Shown: piece after piece, positions 1-5,700 of the stretch
Position numbering within the stretch: the first letter of the stretch is position 1
How the letters are laid out: each line of letters starts with the position of its first letter
DNA from: Micrococcaceae bacterium UBA3381
Lineage (GTDB): Bacteria; Actinomycetota; Actinomycetes; Actinomycetales; Micrococcaceae
Direction: 5' to 3'
Length of the DNA stretch: 5,700 nt
NCBI GenBank assembly: GCA_002358975.1
Contig: DEPX01000222.1
Coordinates: 1-5,700 of the forward strand
Position numbers and translations under genes: made by a program
The notes under the pieces: generated by a model
Told to the model about the DNA's origin: nothing
Seen by the model: only the letters and a program-made list of their open reading frames with translations
Databases searched by the model: none

Positions 1-41
1 ACCATGAAAGGTAACTCACCGGGCGGGTATAGAAGCCAGAA

Positions 42-91
42 TATAGTGCTGCTAATGTTGTGGATCACTTACACCGGTTACTGCTGAGGTG
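42..91 (+). promoter_or_regulatory. Candidate -10 box and ribosome binding site for the NhaC-family gene
   Basis: TATAGT at 42-47 matches five of six bases of the consensus -10 hexamer and would place the transcript start near 54, giving a leader of about 43 nt. No recognisable -35 hexamer lies 16-18 bp upstream, so the promoter call is weak. GAGGTG at 86-91 is a good Shine-Dalgarno sequence, 5 nt before the GTG start at 97. Nothing else is seen in bases 1-41. Confidence 0.4.
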
Positions 92-96
92 CGATC

Positions 97-1701
97 GTGT
101 TAGACGCCTATCCTATCCTGACGTTATTACCGCCGTTCGTTGCGATTGTTCTGGTGATCACAACGAAAAAGGTGTTGCCTTCACTTGGTGCCGGCATCCT
201 TGTGGCGGGACTGCTGATTGCAGACTTGAACCCGCTGAAGATGGTCGTCTCCGTATGGGAGGCGGTGCTGCGGCTCGTCTGGGACGAGGGAGCGATCAAC
301 TGGTACACGATCTTGATCGTGGCGTTTTTGTTCCAGTTGGGAATCATTACAGCACTGGTGATGATGTCGGGTGGTGCATCGGCCTTTACCGAATGGGCTG
401 CCAAGCGCATTAAGACACGACGAGGCGCACAAGTTCTGACTGGGCTGCTGGGCATGCTGATCTTCATTGATGATTACTTCAATGCACTAGCCGTCGGGCA
501 GGTTGCCAGGCCGATTACGGACCGATATCGAGTTTCGCGCGCCAAGTTGGCGTATCTGATCGACTCCAGTTCTGCCCCGGTAGTGGTACTGATGCCGTTG
601 TCCAGCTGGGGTGCAACCATTATGGGCATCATGGCCCCGCTGCTTGCCGGATCAGCGCTTATGCTCACACAGGTTGAAGCCTTCGTCTTATCTGCAGCGA
701 TGAACTACTACGCGATTGCAGCTTTGATTTTATTATGGCTGACCATTCTGCTGGGACTGGATTTTGGTAGCATGCGAACCCAAGAGCGTCGGGCGGTTCG
801 CGGTGATGGTCTTTTCAACGATCATGAAGAGACACCCGGACAATTAACCGATGATATGCCAAGTCATGAACCCGGTGCCATGCGCGCCCTGATTCTGCCA
901 TTTGCAGTACTGATCGTTGGCGTCGTTGCTGGGATGTATATCTCAGGTGGGATCTTAGGCGGCGCCTGGGATGTTCTAACAACCCTTGCGGAAGCCGATG
1001 TCGCCATTGCACTGAACGTCGGCGGTATAGCGGCCCTGATTATCGCGGCCTACTACTGTATTCATTACACCAAAGGCAACCCCGAGTTTAAACCACGTAC
1101 TAAACGTCGCGGCGCCGTCCGTGGCGCACAATCAATGTTGCCTGCGGTATTGATCTTGCTATCCGCCTGGGTACTTGCGGATCTCATCAGTGTGCTGGGC
1201 ACCGGCGAATATCTGGCCTCGTTGGTGGATTCCTTATCGATGCCGGCGGTCTGGTTGATACCGGTGCTGTTCGTAGTCGCCGCGGTGATGGCCTTTGCCA
1301 CCGGTACATCATGGGGCGCATTCGGCATCCTGTTGCCGCTGGCCGGTGAGATGATGAATGTGGTGGCCGGCGGCGACGAGTTACTGATTGCCAGCTTCGG
1401 CGCGGTGTTAGCCGGGGCGGTATGGGGCGATCATAGCTCCCCAATTTCCGACACAACGATTTTGTCGAGTACAGGTGCCGCATGCTCGGTGGCCACACAC
1501 GTTGCAACCCAGTTGCCGTATGCATTCGTTGGGGCAATCTCAGCCCTGCTTGGTTACGTTACCTATGCGCTAACCCAAAGTGGCATAGCCGGGCTGGCTA
1601 CCACCGTTGGTCTAGTCGTGGTGATTTCACTGGTGATACGCAAACTTCGGCCGGTACTGGAAGAAGAGCAAGCCACAGTCTCTCAAGTTACTCAGGCCTA
1701 G
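97..1701 (+). CDS. NhaC-family Na+/H+ antiporter
   Basis: This 534-residue inner-membrane protein belongs to the NhaC family (ion transporter superfamily, PF03553). Members exchange Na+ for H+, and some exchange organic anions such as malate and lactate. Hydrophobic segments fill almost the whole length. Two polar cytosolic-looking stretches interrupt them, at about residues 224-262 and 325-345, separating two similar halves. Family hallmarks are visible: IDDYFNALAVG (124-134), RPITDRYRVSRAKLAYLIDSSSAP (138-161), the FATGTSWGAFGILLPLA stretch (400-416) and GDHSSPISDTTILSSTG (444-460). Charged residues within these segments (D125, D126, D445, D452) are the likely ion-binding or transport residues, by analogy only. 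The GTG start is well fixed: an in-frame TGA at 85-87 closes the frame upstream and GAGGTG lies 5 nt before. The length is normal for the longer NhaC members. Substrate is uncertain because family subgroups differ; Na+/H+ exchange is the default. It appears monocistronic and converges with the MFS gene. Confidence 0.9.
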   Translation: MLDAYPILTLLPPFVAIVLVITTKKVLPSLGAGILVAGLLIADLNPLKMVVSVWEAVLRLVWDEGAINWYTILIVAFLFQLGIITALVMMSGGASAFTEWAAKRIKTRRGAQVLTGLLGMLIFIDDYFNALAVGQVARPITDRYRVSRAKLAYLIDSSSAPVVVLMPLSSWGATIMGIMAPLLAGSALMLTQVEAFVLSAAMNYYAIAALILLWLTILLGLDFGSMRTQERRAVRGDGLFNDHEETPGQLTDDMPSHEPGAMRALILPFAVLIVGVVAGMYISGGILGGAWDVLTTLAEADVAIALNVGGIAALIIAAYYCIHYTKGNPEFKPRTKRRGAVRGAQSMLPAVLILLSAWVLADLISVLGTGEYLASLVDSLSMPAVWLIPVLFVVAAVMAFATGTSWGAFGILLPLAGEMMNVVAGGDELLIASFGAVLAGAVWGDHSSPISDTTILSSTGAACSVATHVATQLPYAFVGAISALLGYVTYALTQSGIAGLATTVGLVVVISLVIRKLRPVLEEEQATVSQVTQA

Positions 1702-1712
1702 AGTCTTCTTAC

Positions 1713-2906
1713 CTACTGCGATTGTGCGACCAGTTTGCCGGTGCGTAACCCCAGCAGCATTTGCAATACCACCACAAGGCCCAAACCGATGAGTGAAATC
1801 GTGGCCGATGCGGTGGCTTCCAGGCCGGCCCCGTAGGCGAATGGGCCAATGGCTGCCAGGGCCACCCCGAAAGCTTGGGTAACAGCAGAAACCGATGCGG
1901 CATGCTCGGGTGAGGCTGCATAACGCACCACTTGATCATAGGCGACTCCCAGACAGAGCCCCTGGGAGATACCGAATAACAGAATACTGATTATGACTCC
2001 CGCGGTGCCTGTGCTCAGGAGGACGACGACACCAAGGATTGCGCCGACGGGTGCCAGTGGGGCAAGCGTTCGAGCATAACCACGGCGGATAATCTGTGGC
2101 GCAATGAACCCGAACGGTATCGCAACGATGTTAATGGTCGCGGTGTAACTGCCTGCGGCACCAGAACTCATCCCATCCATGACCAATGTGGTAGGCAGCC
2201 AGGTGGAGGTGGTGTAGAAGGTGATCGAGGTGATGCCCAAATATAGGCCGATCTGCCAAACCCGGAAGTCGGCGACCGCGGTTTTCAGACCTGAGGTTTG
2301 TGGGGCAGGTGCCGGCTGCGTCGTCGTCGTTGGTGCTGAAAGGTTTATGCGGGTGTGCAGCACCCAGCAGAACAGGGCGATTACCGCGCAACTTGACCAT
2401 GTGGCCAGTGTGCCACGCCAACCAAACCCAGTGGTGTGCATGATAGGGATGGTTAGTCCGAGAGCGAGGGCCGGGCCGAGGCTCAGTGCCATCGAATAGG
2501 TGCCGGTGAGGCGCGCTCGCAGGCTGGTGGCTTCAGCTGAAATGGCTGCCGGCAATAGGACGGTGCCGACAGCGATGCCAAGGCCAAGCAACAGGGTGCC
2601 GGTGATCAGTGCGGTGTCGCCGGGTAGCGAGCGGATGCCGGTGCCGGCGGCAACGGCGATAAGGGCCAGGCCGATGACTCGGTTGCGCCCCAGACGGGTG
2701 GCAATCCACGGGGCAATAGGTGCAATGACCAGGGTCATGGCCAGTGGCACACTGGTGAGCAGAGACAGCAGGGTTTCGCCGTATCCGGTGGTGGTGCGGA
2801 TATCAGGCAGTAGTGGGCCCAGGGAAATGGTCGGGATTCGCAGGCTTAGGGCACCCAGCAGTGTTGCCGTGACGCCGATGAATGCTGCACTTTTGGTCTG
2901 AGCCAT
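1713..2906 (-). CDS. MFS transporter, CynX/NimT type
   Basis: A major facilitator of about 397 residues with roughly 12 membrane helices in two halves. Numbering from the ATG, the halves are joined by a Pro/Thr-rich hydrophilic linker at about 187-207. The N-terminal half shows the pattern of the cyanate (CynX) / 2-nitroimidazole (NimT) branch: SLGPLLPDIR, then a loop resembling the MFS A motif (ATRLGRNRVIGLA, about 69-81), GIRSLPGDT, GTLLLGLGIAVGTVLLPA and TGTYSMALSLGPALALGLTIP. That family membership is a pattern match from memory; substrate and direction are not predictable, and I give no symbol. Start choice: the frame also opens at a GTG at 2945, adding 13 hydrophilic residues, but neither start has a clear Shine-Dalgarno sequence. 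I prefer the ATG at 2906 because TAGACT on the minus strand (2920-2915) would start transcription at about 2908, giving a leaderless message. The C-terminus ends 11 bp from the NhaC stop codon. Confidence 0.88.
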   Translation of the reverse strand: MAQTKSAAFIGVTATLLGALSLRIPTISLGPLLPDIRTTTGYGETLLSLLTSVPLAMTLVIAPIAPWIATRLGRNRVIGLALIAVAAGTGIRSLPGDTALITGTLLLGLGIAVGTVLLPAAISAEATSLRARLTGTYSMALSLGPALALGLTIPIMHTTGFGWRGTLATWSSCAVIALFCWVLHTRINLSAPTTTTQPAPAPQTSGLKTAVADFRVWQIGLYLGITSITFYTTSTWLPTTLVMDGMSSGAAGSYTATINIVAIPFGFIAPQIIRRGYARTLAPLAPVGAILGVVVLLSTGTAGVIISILLFGISQGLCLGVAYDQVVRYAASPEHAASVSAVTQAFGVALAAIGPFAYGAGLEATASATISLIGLGLVVVLQMLLGLRTGKLVAQSQ

Positions 2907-2921
2907 GGTCAGCGAGTCTAG
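2907..2921 (-). promoter_or_regulatory. Candidate -10 element for a leaderless MFS transcript
   Basis: Read on the minus strand, CTAGACT (2921-2915) contains TAGACT, which fits the TANNNT pattern of sigma-70/SigA -10 boxes. The expected transcript start, 7 nt beyond its last base, is about 2908, immediately before the ATG at 2906. The -35 region (around 2938-2943, GAATAA on the minus strand) does not resemble TTGACA, so the call rests on the -10 and the missing ribosome binding site. Confidence 0.35.
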
Positions 2922-2971
2922 CCCACGGAGTCTGGTGTTATTCACTACGGGGACGAAGCATGTCAGATCGA

Positions 2972-3040
2972 TTGACTGGGCCGGGGTATTCCACGTTTAT
3001 GTTTCACACACTAGACTTAGTTTCCCGCCTGTTGAAGGAG
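2972..3040 (+). promoter_or_regulatory. Candidate promoter and strong ribosome binding site of the VOC-ABC operon
   Basis: GAAGGAG at 3034-3040 is a near-ideal Shine-Dalgarno sequence 6 nt before the ATG at 3047, and it decides that start. Two promoter readings are possible. TAGACT at 3012-3017 fits TANNNT and predicts a start near 3024 with a 23-nt leader, but has no good -35. Alternatively TTGACT at 2972-2977 (five of six to TTGACA) pairs with a poor -10, GTTTAT at 2995-3000, with a 17-bp spacer. I favour the TAGACT site because the same heptamer CTAGACT occurs in mirror orientation on the divergent side. Confidence 0.45.
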
Positions 3041-3046
3041 ACTCTC

Positions 3047-3469
3047 ATGGCCTCATCATTAGCCCCATATATTGCACTTCCAGGAACAATTGCGGAAGCC
3101 ATGAAGCATTGGCATGATGTATTTGGCGGTGAGTTGCATGTTCTGCGTTATGCTGACGTATCCCTACAAGGTATGCCTTTTGAACCAGATCCCGAAGCGG
3201 TTGCGCACGCTACCCTAACCACACCTGCAGGCGTCATTGCCGGTGGGGACTCAATGGACCAGGAACACGACTATGCAGTGCAGGGCACAGCCTACTCGCT
3301 GCTATACACCACCGAGACTCCCCAAGAGGCAGGGGATTATATCCAAAAACTTGTCGACGGCGGAGGTTCCGTGCGTATGCCTTTTGAACGGGCCCCTTGG
3401 GGCGACTGGTACGGGCAGGTTTTTGATCGTTTTGGTGTGATGTGGGCTTTTTCTTGCGAAGATGCCTGA
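3047..3469 (+). CDS. PhnB-like VOC superfamily (glyoxalase/bleomycin-resistance fold) protein
   Basis: A soluble cytoplasmic protein of 140 residues, the usual size of single PhnB-like VOC-fold proteins. Recognisable elements in order are PYIALPGTIAEAMKHWHDVFGGEL (7-30, the first beta-alpha unit with the FGGEL turn), AHATLTTPAGVIAGGD (53-68, with H54 where many relatives carry a metal-ligand histidine), a second module starting near 81, and MPFERAPWGDWYGQVFDRFGVMWAFS (111-136), the classic C-terminal PhnB signature. VOC proteins include metalloenzymes and drug-binding resistance proteins; PhnB itself has no settled role, so no reaction is assigned. Although the frame is open upstream to 2882, the ATG at 3047 is chosen because GAAGGAG sits 6 nt before it and homology begins there. 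It is the first gene of an operon: its stop overlaps the start of the ABC ATPase gene by 8 nt. A role in self-protection or drug binding together with the exporter is inference. Confidence 0.85.
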   Translation: MASSLAPYIALPGTIAEAMKHWHDVFGGELHVLRYADVSLQGMPFEPDPEAVAHATLTTPAGVIAGGDSMDQEHDYAVQGTAYSLLYTTETPQEAGDYIQKLVDGGGSVRMPFERAPWGDWYGQVFDRFGVMWAFSCEDA

Positions 3470-4181
3470 GATAGTTGAAGTTCGTGACGCGACGCGGGCA
3501 TTTTCCCCTGAAGCCGGTATTTTCCATTGCAACCTTAGCGTGGCGCCCGGCGAAGTACATGCGCTAATCGGGCTCAACGGCGCAGGCAAAACAACATTGA
3601 TGCGCGCCATGCTCGGCATGCTGCACTTGGACAGCGGTTCGGTACATATTAACGGGGTGCCTTTGAACAATATGGCACAAAAATCCTGGAAAGATGTCGG
3701 GCATATCATCGAACAACCCTTTGCTTATCCAGAGCTGGACGTACGCACTAATCTGAAACTGGCAGCCCAATTAAACATGGTGAAATCAGTCAGTGTTCCT
3801 GAGACGGTAGACGCTGCAATTACTGAGCTTGGGCTGTCAAAATATGCTGCTATTCCGGCGCGAAAATTGTCGCTGGGCAATAAACAACGGCTTGGTTTAG
3901 CCGCCGCGTTACTGCACCAGCCGAGGTTAATTATTCTTGACGAACCAACCAATGCCCTAGATCCGGCAGGGGTCATCATGTTGCGGGAAATATTGCGACA
4001 CCGCATTGATGACGGCGCCGGTGTGCTGGTGTCAAGCCACCATTTGGATGAGGTCGCTCGGGTTGCTGATCGGATCTCAGTCATCAATTACGGGCGGTTC
4101 ATTGGTTTTCTACAGCCAAATAGGCCCGATATGGAACGGGCATTTTTCGACATGGTGTTAGCAGATGACGAGCAAGAATGA
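3462..4181 (+). CDS. ABC transporter ATP-binding protein, BcrA-like exporter type
   Basis: A stand-alone nucleotide-binding subunit of 239 residues that should power the permease encoded next. All motifs are intact: Walker A GLNGAGKTT (37-45, K43), Q-loop Q85, signature LSLGNKQ (136-142), Walker B LIILDE (156-161, catalytic E161), D-loop ALD (165-167) and switch histidine H193. The signature departs from LSGGQ but matches the SLG-x-KQRL variant common in ATPases of bacitracin/lantibiotic-type and other two-component ABC-2 exporters, so it does not imply inactivity. The protein lacks the long C-terminal extension of DrrA-type ATPases. An in-frame TGA at 3438-3440 limits the start, making the ATG at 3462 the natural choice. 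The first 8 nt overlap the VOC gene in the +1 frame, and no strong Shine-Dalgarno sequence is present, so ribosomes probably re-initiate after the VOC stop. The last 4 nt (ATGA) overlap the permease. Substrate unknown; drug or peptide export is a family-based guess. Confidence 0.92.
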   Translation: MPEIVEVRDATRAFSPEAGIFHCNLSVAPGEVHALIGLNGAGKTTLMRAMLGMLHLDSGSVHINGVPLNNMAQKSWKDVGHIIEQPFAYPELDVRTNLKLAAQLNMVKSVSVPETVDAAITELGLSKYAAIPARKLSLGNKQRLGLAAALLHQPRLIILDEPTNALDPAGVIMLREILRHRIDDGAGVLVSSHHLDEVARVADRISVINYGRFIGFLQPNRPDMERAFFDMVLADDEQE

Positions 4182-4945
4182 GTCCTCTACGTATTGCTTT
4201 CAGTGTGGAGTTACGTAAAACTTGCACGTCTCGTACGATCCGAACCATCACCGTACTGATCGTGGTAGGGATTGCCATCCTTGCTGGCACACTACTTGCT
4301 GCAGCACGAAGCGGCAACGAACAAATCCTGACACAACTGGGCCCATTGGCTCAGGAAACCGGCTGGAACCAACTCACCGGTATCAGCGCGCAAATCACGG
4401 CGGCCGGTGCCCTCTTGGCTTTTGGGGTCGGCCTGGCATGGATGTTCGGCCGAGAATTTAGCGACGGAACGGTCAGTGGGCTTTTTGCGGTGCCCATTTC
4501 CCGGCCCACCATCGCAATGGCCAAACTCTGCGTATATTATTGCTGGGTCGTTCTGGTCGCTATTGTCCTGGGTGGCCTCGTTGGTCTTATCGGGCTGGTA
4601 TTCCAGTTGGGACCGATAGATCCTGATGTTGTGCAAGCTCTGGTGCGACAAACCGTGCTGGTTCTACTTACCGGCCTGGTTGCGACACCGGCCGGATGGG
4701 CGGCAACGCTGGGACGAGGCTTATTGCCGGGTATTGCCGTGACAATCGGGCTACTGATCGCAGCTCAAGTGACCGCTATTGCTTCAAGTTCCGTAGCAGC
4801 ATGGATACCGTTATCAGCGCCGGCGCTGTGGGCACTGCAGCCGGAAAGCGTGACGATGTGCCAATTGGTTTTGGTGGTCAGTATCCCCATGGTGTTTAGT
4901 GCGCTCACGGCTTCTAGTTGGCACCGGCTGCAACTGGACACTTAG
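4178..4945 (+). CDS. ABC-2 type transporter permease subunit
   Basis: An integral membrane protein of 255 residues with about six predicted helices, at roughly 24-43, 68-90, 119-143, 156-177, 183-204 and 228-246. This is the standard topology of the small ABC-2/BcrB-like permeases. Between the second and third helices is GREFSDGTVSGLFAVPISRPTIAMAKL (91-117). This amphipathic stretch, with the conserved E-x-x-x-G-T pattern and a following R/K, is typical of the family and is the likely coupling segment that contacts the ATPase. The hydrophilic part between helices 1 and 2 (about 44-67) would face outside. The ATG overlaps the ATPase stop as ATGA, so the two subunits are translationally coupled and should be made in matched amounts. 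It is the last gene of the VOC-ABC operon, but no intrinsic terminator hairpin is visible after its TAG. Substrate not predictable. Confidence 0.88.
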   Translation: MSPLRIAFSVELRKTCTSRTIRTITVLIVVGIAILAGTLLAAARSGNEQILTQLGPLAQETGWNQLTGISAQITAAGALLAFGVGLAWMFGREFSDGTVSGLFAVPISRPTIAMAKLCVYYCWVVLVAIVLGGLVGLIGLVFQLGPIDPDVVQALVRQTVLVLLTGLVATPAGWAATLGRGLLPGIAVTIGLLIAAQVTAIASSSVAAWIPLSAPALWALQPESVTMCQLVLVVSIPMVFSALTASSWHRLQLDT

Positions 4946-4949
4946 CCTG

Positions 4950-4978
4950 TTGTTTCATTTTCGTCTGGGTCATAACGT
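4950..4978 (+). promoter_or_regulatory. Weak candidate promoter for the catalase-like gene
   Basis: TTGTTT at 4950-4955 and TAACGT at 4973-4978 are separated by 17 bp, with matches of TTG..., and TANNNT. The predicted start is near 4985, leaving a leader of about 63 nt. Such a pair can arise by chance in 100 bp of intergenic DNA, so read-through from the ABC operon remains equally possible. Confidence 0.25.
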
Positions 4979-4994
4979 GGAGAGTGTGGGTTCT

Positions 4995-5009
4995 ACTGCT
5001 GAATGCAGT
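4995..5009. repeat. Short perfect dyad upstream of the catalase-like gene
   Basis: ACTGC (4995-4999) and GCAGT (5005-5009) form a perfect 5-bp inverted repeat around the 5-nt centre TGAAT. It lies about 10 nt downstream of the candidate transcript start and 38 nt before the ATG. It is too short and has no T-tract, so it is not a terminator. It could be an operator half-site pair for a repressor, or chance. Confidence 0.25.
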
Positions 5010-5047
5010 GTAAAACCGCGACTCGGGAAAGGTGGCAAGAAGAGTTC

Positions 5048-5700
5048 ATGATTCAACCCGTAAGGTTCGCACCAAATATTGAGCGTCCGGCCGATCGCGA
5101 GGAGGAACTAACTCGCGAAATTCTTGAAGGCATGGCTGCTTCACAACAACAGGCCGCAGGGAAACACCGCCACGCCCACCGAGATGCTCACGCAAAGAGC
5201 CACGCCATTGTAAAAGCGACGCTGACGGTTCATGACAATCTGCCAACCGAGCTGGCTCAAGGATTGTTTCGCAATCCACGGTTTTATGAGGCAGTGGTGC
5301 GCCTGTCATCGGCACCAGGCGATATCCACACCGACCGCACCCCGGCCCCGCGTGGTTGTGCCATCAAAATTCTTGGTGTCGAAGGTGAACGATTGGTCCC
5401 TGAAATTGGGGGCCAAAACCAAGACTTCCTGATGGTAAATTTCCCGACCCTGGCCTTCGGAACCATTTCAAAGTACAAAGACATGCTGCAATTATTGGAA
5501 AAAAACGCGCAAGCACCCGAAATCCTACAACGACTAACCACCGGCGCAATGCGTCTCACCCGTGAGGCTATTGAGGCCACCGGACGTACCCCTAACGCCA
5601 CAATTGAGGGCCTTGGACGCGGTGACGAACACGTACTGGGCGAAACATACTATACCCAAGGTGCGCTGCGTTACGGCGACTATATTGCCAAACTCAGTCT
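5048..5700 (+). CDS. Catalase-like heme protein, y4iL type (N-terminal part, cut by window edge)
   Basis: The first 217 codons of a gene that runs off the window without a stop. The sequence matches the pattern of the y4iL-like branch of the catalase superfamily (cd08152): RDAHAKSHAIVKATLTV (45-61), LPTELAQGLFRNPRFYEAVVRLS (65-87), APRGCAIKILGVEGERL (100-116), QNQDFLMVNFPT (123-134) and HVLGETYYTQGALRYGDYIAKLS (195-217). H48 in the HAK motif aligns with the distal heme histidine of catalases, and N124 could correspond to their conserved active-site asparagine. The proximal tyrosine ligand would lie beyond the window and cannot be checked. Members resemble catalase but are shorter and mostly uncharacterised; peroxide breakdown or peroxidase activity is plausible, not shown. 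No signal peptide is seen, so the protein is probably cytoplasmic. The ATG at 5048 follows AGAAGAG (5038-5044), a modest ribosome binding site; AAGGTGG (5029-5035) is further off. An in-frame ATG at 5003 would add 15 residues but has no binding site and lies in the dyad region. Confidence 0.85.
   Translation, partial: MIQPVRFAPNIERPADREEELTREILEGMAASQQQAAGKHRHAHRDAHAKSHAIVKATLTVHDNLPTELAQGLFRNPRFYEAVVRLSSAPGDIHTDRTPAPRGCAIKILGVEGERLVPEIGGQNQDFLMVNFPTLAFGTISKYKDMLQLLEKNAQAPEILQRLTTGAMRLTREAIEATGRTPNATIEGLGRGDEHVLGETYYTQGALRYGDYIAKLS

Noticed and set aside
60..413. A 117-codon plus-strand frame overlapping the start of the NhaC gene
   Set aside because: Rich in Cys, Arg and His with no domain pattern, and in conflict with the strongly supported antiporter frame.
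2500..2901. A 133-codon plus-strand open frame opposite the MFS gene
   Set aside because: Its translation is Arg/Pro/Val-rich low-complexity typical of an antisense shadow, it has no ribosome binding site, and the minus-strand MFS protein is clearly real.
2962..2977. GTCA...TGAC dyad around GATCGAT in the divergent intergenic region as an operator
   Set aside because: Arms are only 4 bp with an asymmetric centre; expected by chance in a region of this size.
2882..3046. A 55-residue N-terminal extension of the VOC protein from an ATG at 2882
   Set aside because: It would run through the divergent promoter region and into the MFS gene. The added residues resemble no VOC sequence, and GAAGGAG precedes the ATG at 3047.
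3445..3469. T-rich run (CTTTTTC) before the VOC stop as a programmed frameshift site making a VOC-ATPase fusion
   Set aside because: The ATPase frame has a stop at 3438-3440, its own ATG at 3462 and a normal N-terminus. Simple coupled re-initiation explains the overlap and no stimulatory structure is evident.
3302..3709. A 135-codon minus-strand frame across the VOC-ABC junction
   Set aside because: Antisense to two well-supported genes, with no family resemblance or start signals.
3462..4181. Degenerate ABC signature (LSLGN rather than LSGGQ) as a sign of an inactive ATPase
   Set aside because: SLG-x-KQRL is a normal variant in BcrA-like ATPases, and Walker A, Walker B, Q-loop and H-loop are all intact.

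Overview
The window looks like chromosomal DNA from a mid-GC Gram-positive bacterium, most likely an actinobacterium. The grounds are mixed codon use with moderately GC-rich third positions, a GTG start on the first gene, possible leaderless initiation, and the best remembered resemblance of the protein families. Genus is not assignable by eye, and the sequence alone does not prove the phylum.

Layout: (1) 97-1701 (+) encodes a full-length NhaC-family sodium/proton (or organic-anion) antiporter with its own short leader. (2) 1713-2906 (-) encodes a CynX/NimT-type MFS transporter. It converges on the antiporter with only 11 bp between the stop codons. (3) 2907-3046 is a divergent intergenic region. 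A CTAGACT motif faces outward at each side and could serve as the -10 element of both flanking genes. (4) 3047-4945 (+) is a tight three-gene operon: a small PhnB-like VOC-fold protein, an ABC ATPase of the BcrA-like drug-exporter type, and its six-helix ABC-2 permease. Junction overlaps of 8 nt and 4 nt imply translational coupling. (5) 4946-5047 is an intergenic region with a weak promoter candidate and a small perfect dyad. (6) 5048 to the window edge (+) is the first 217 codons of a y4iL-type catalase-like heme protein, cut by the end of the window.

All genes fit an envelope-transport and stress theme: ion antiport, small-molecule export or uptake, possible drug export, possible peroxide chemistry. 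Only the VOC-ABC trio is clearly a functional unit. I see no RNA genes, CRISPR array, insertion sequence, phage gene or frameshifted gene. Nothing here convincingly reveals a new biological system. The most interesting points are the VOC protein fused translationally to an ABC exporter pair and the mirrored -10 motifs between the divergent genes.
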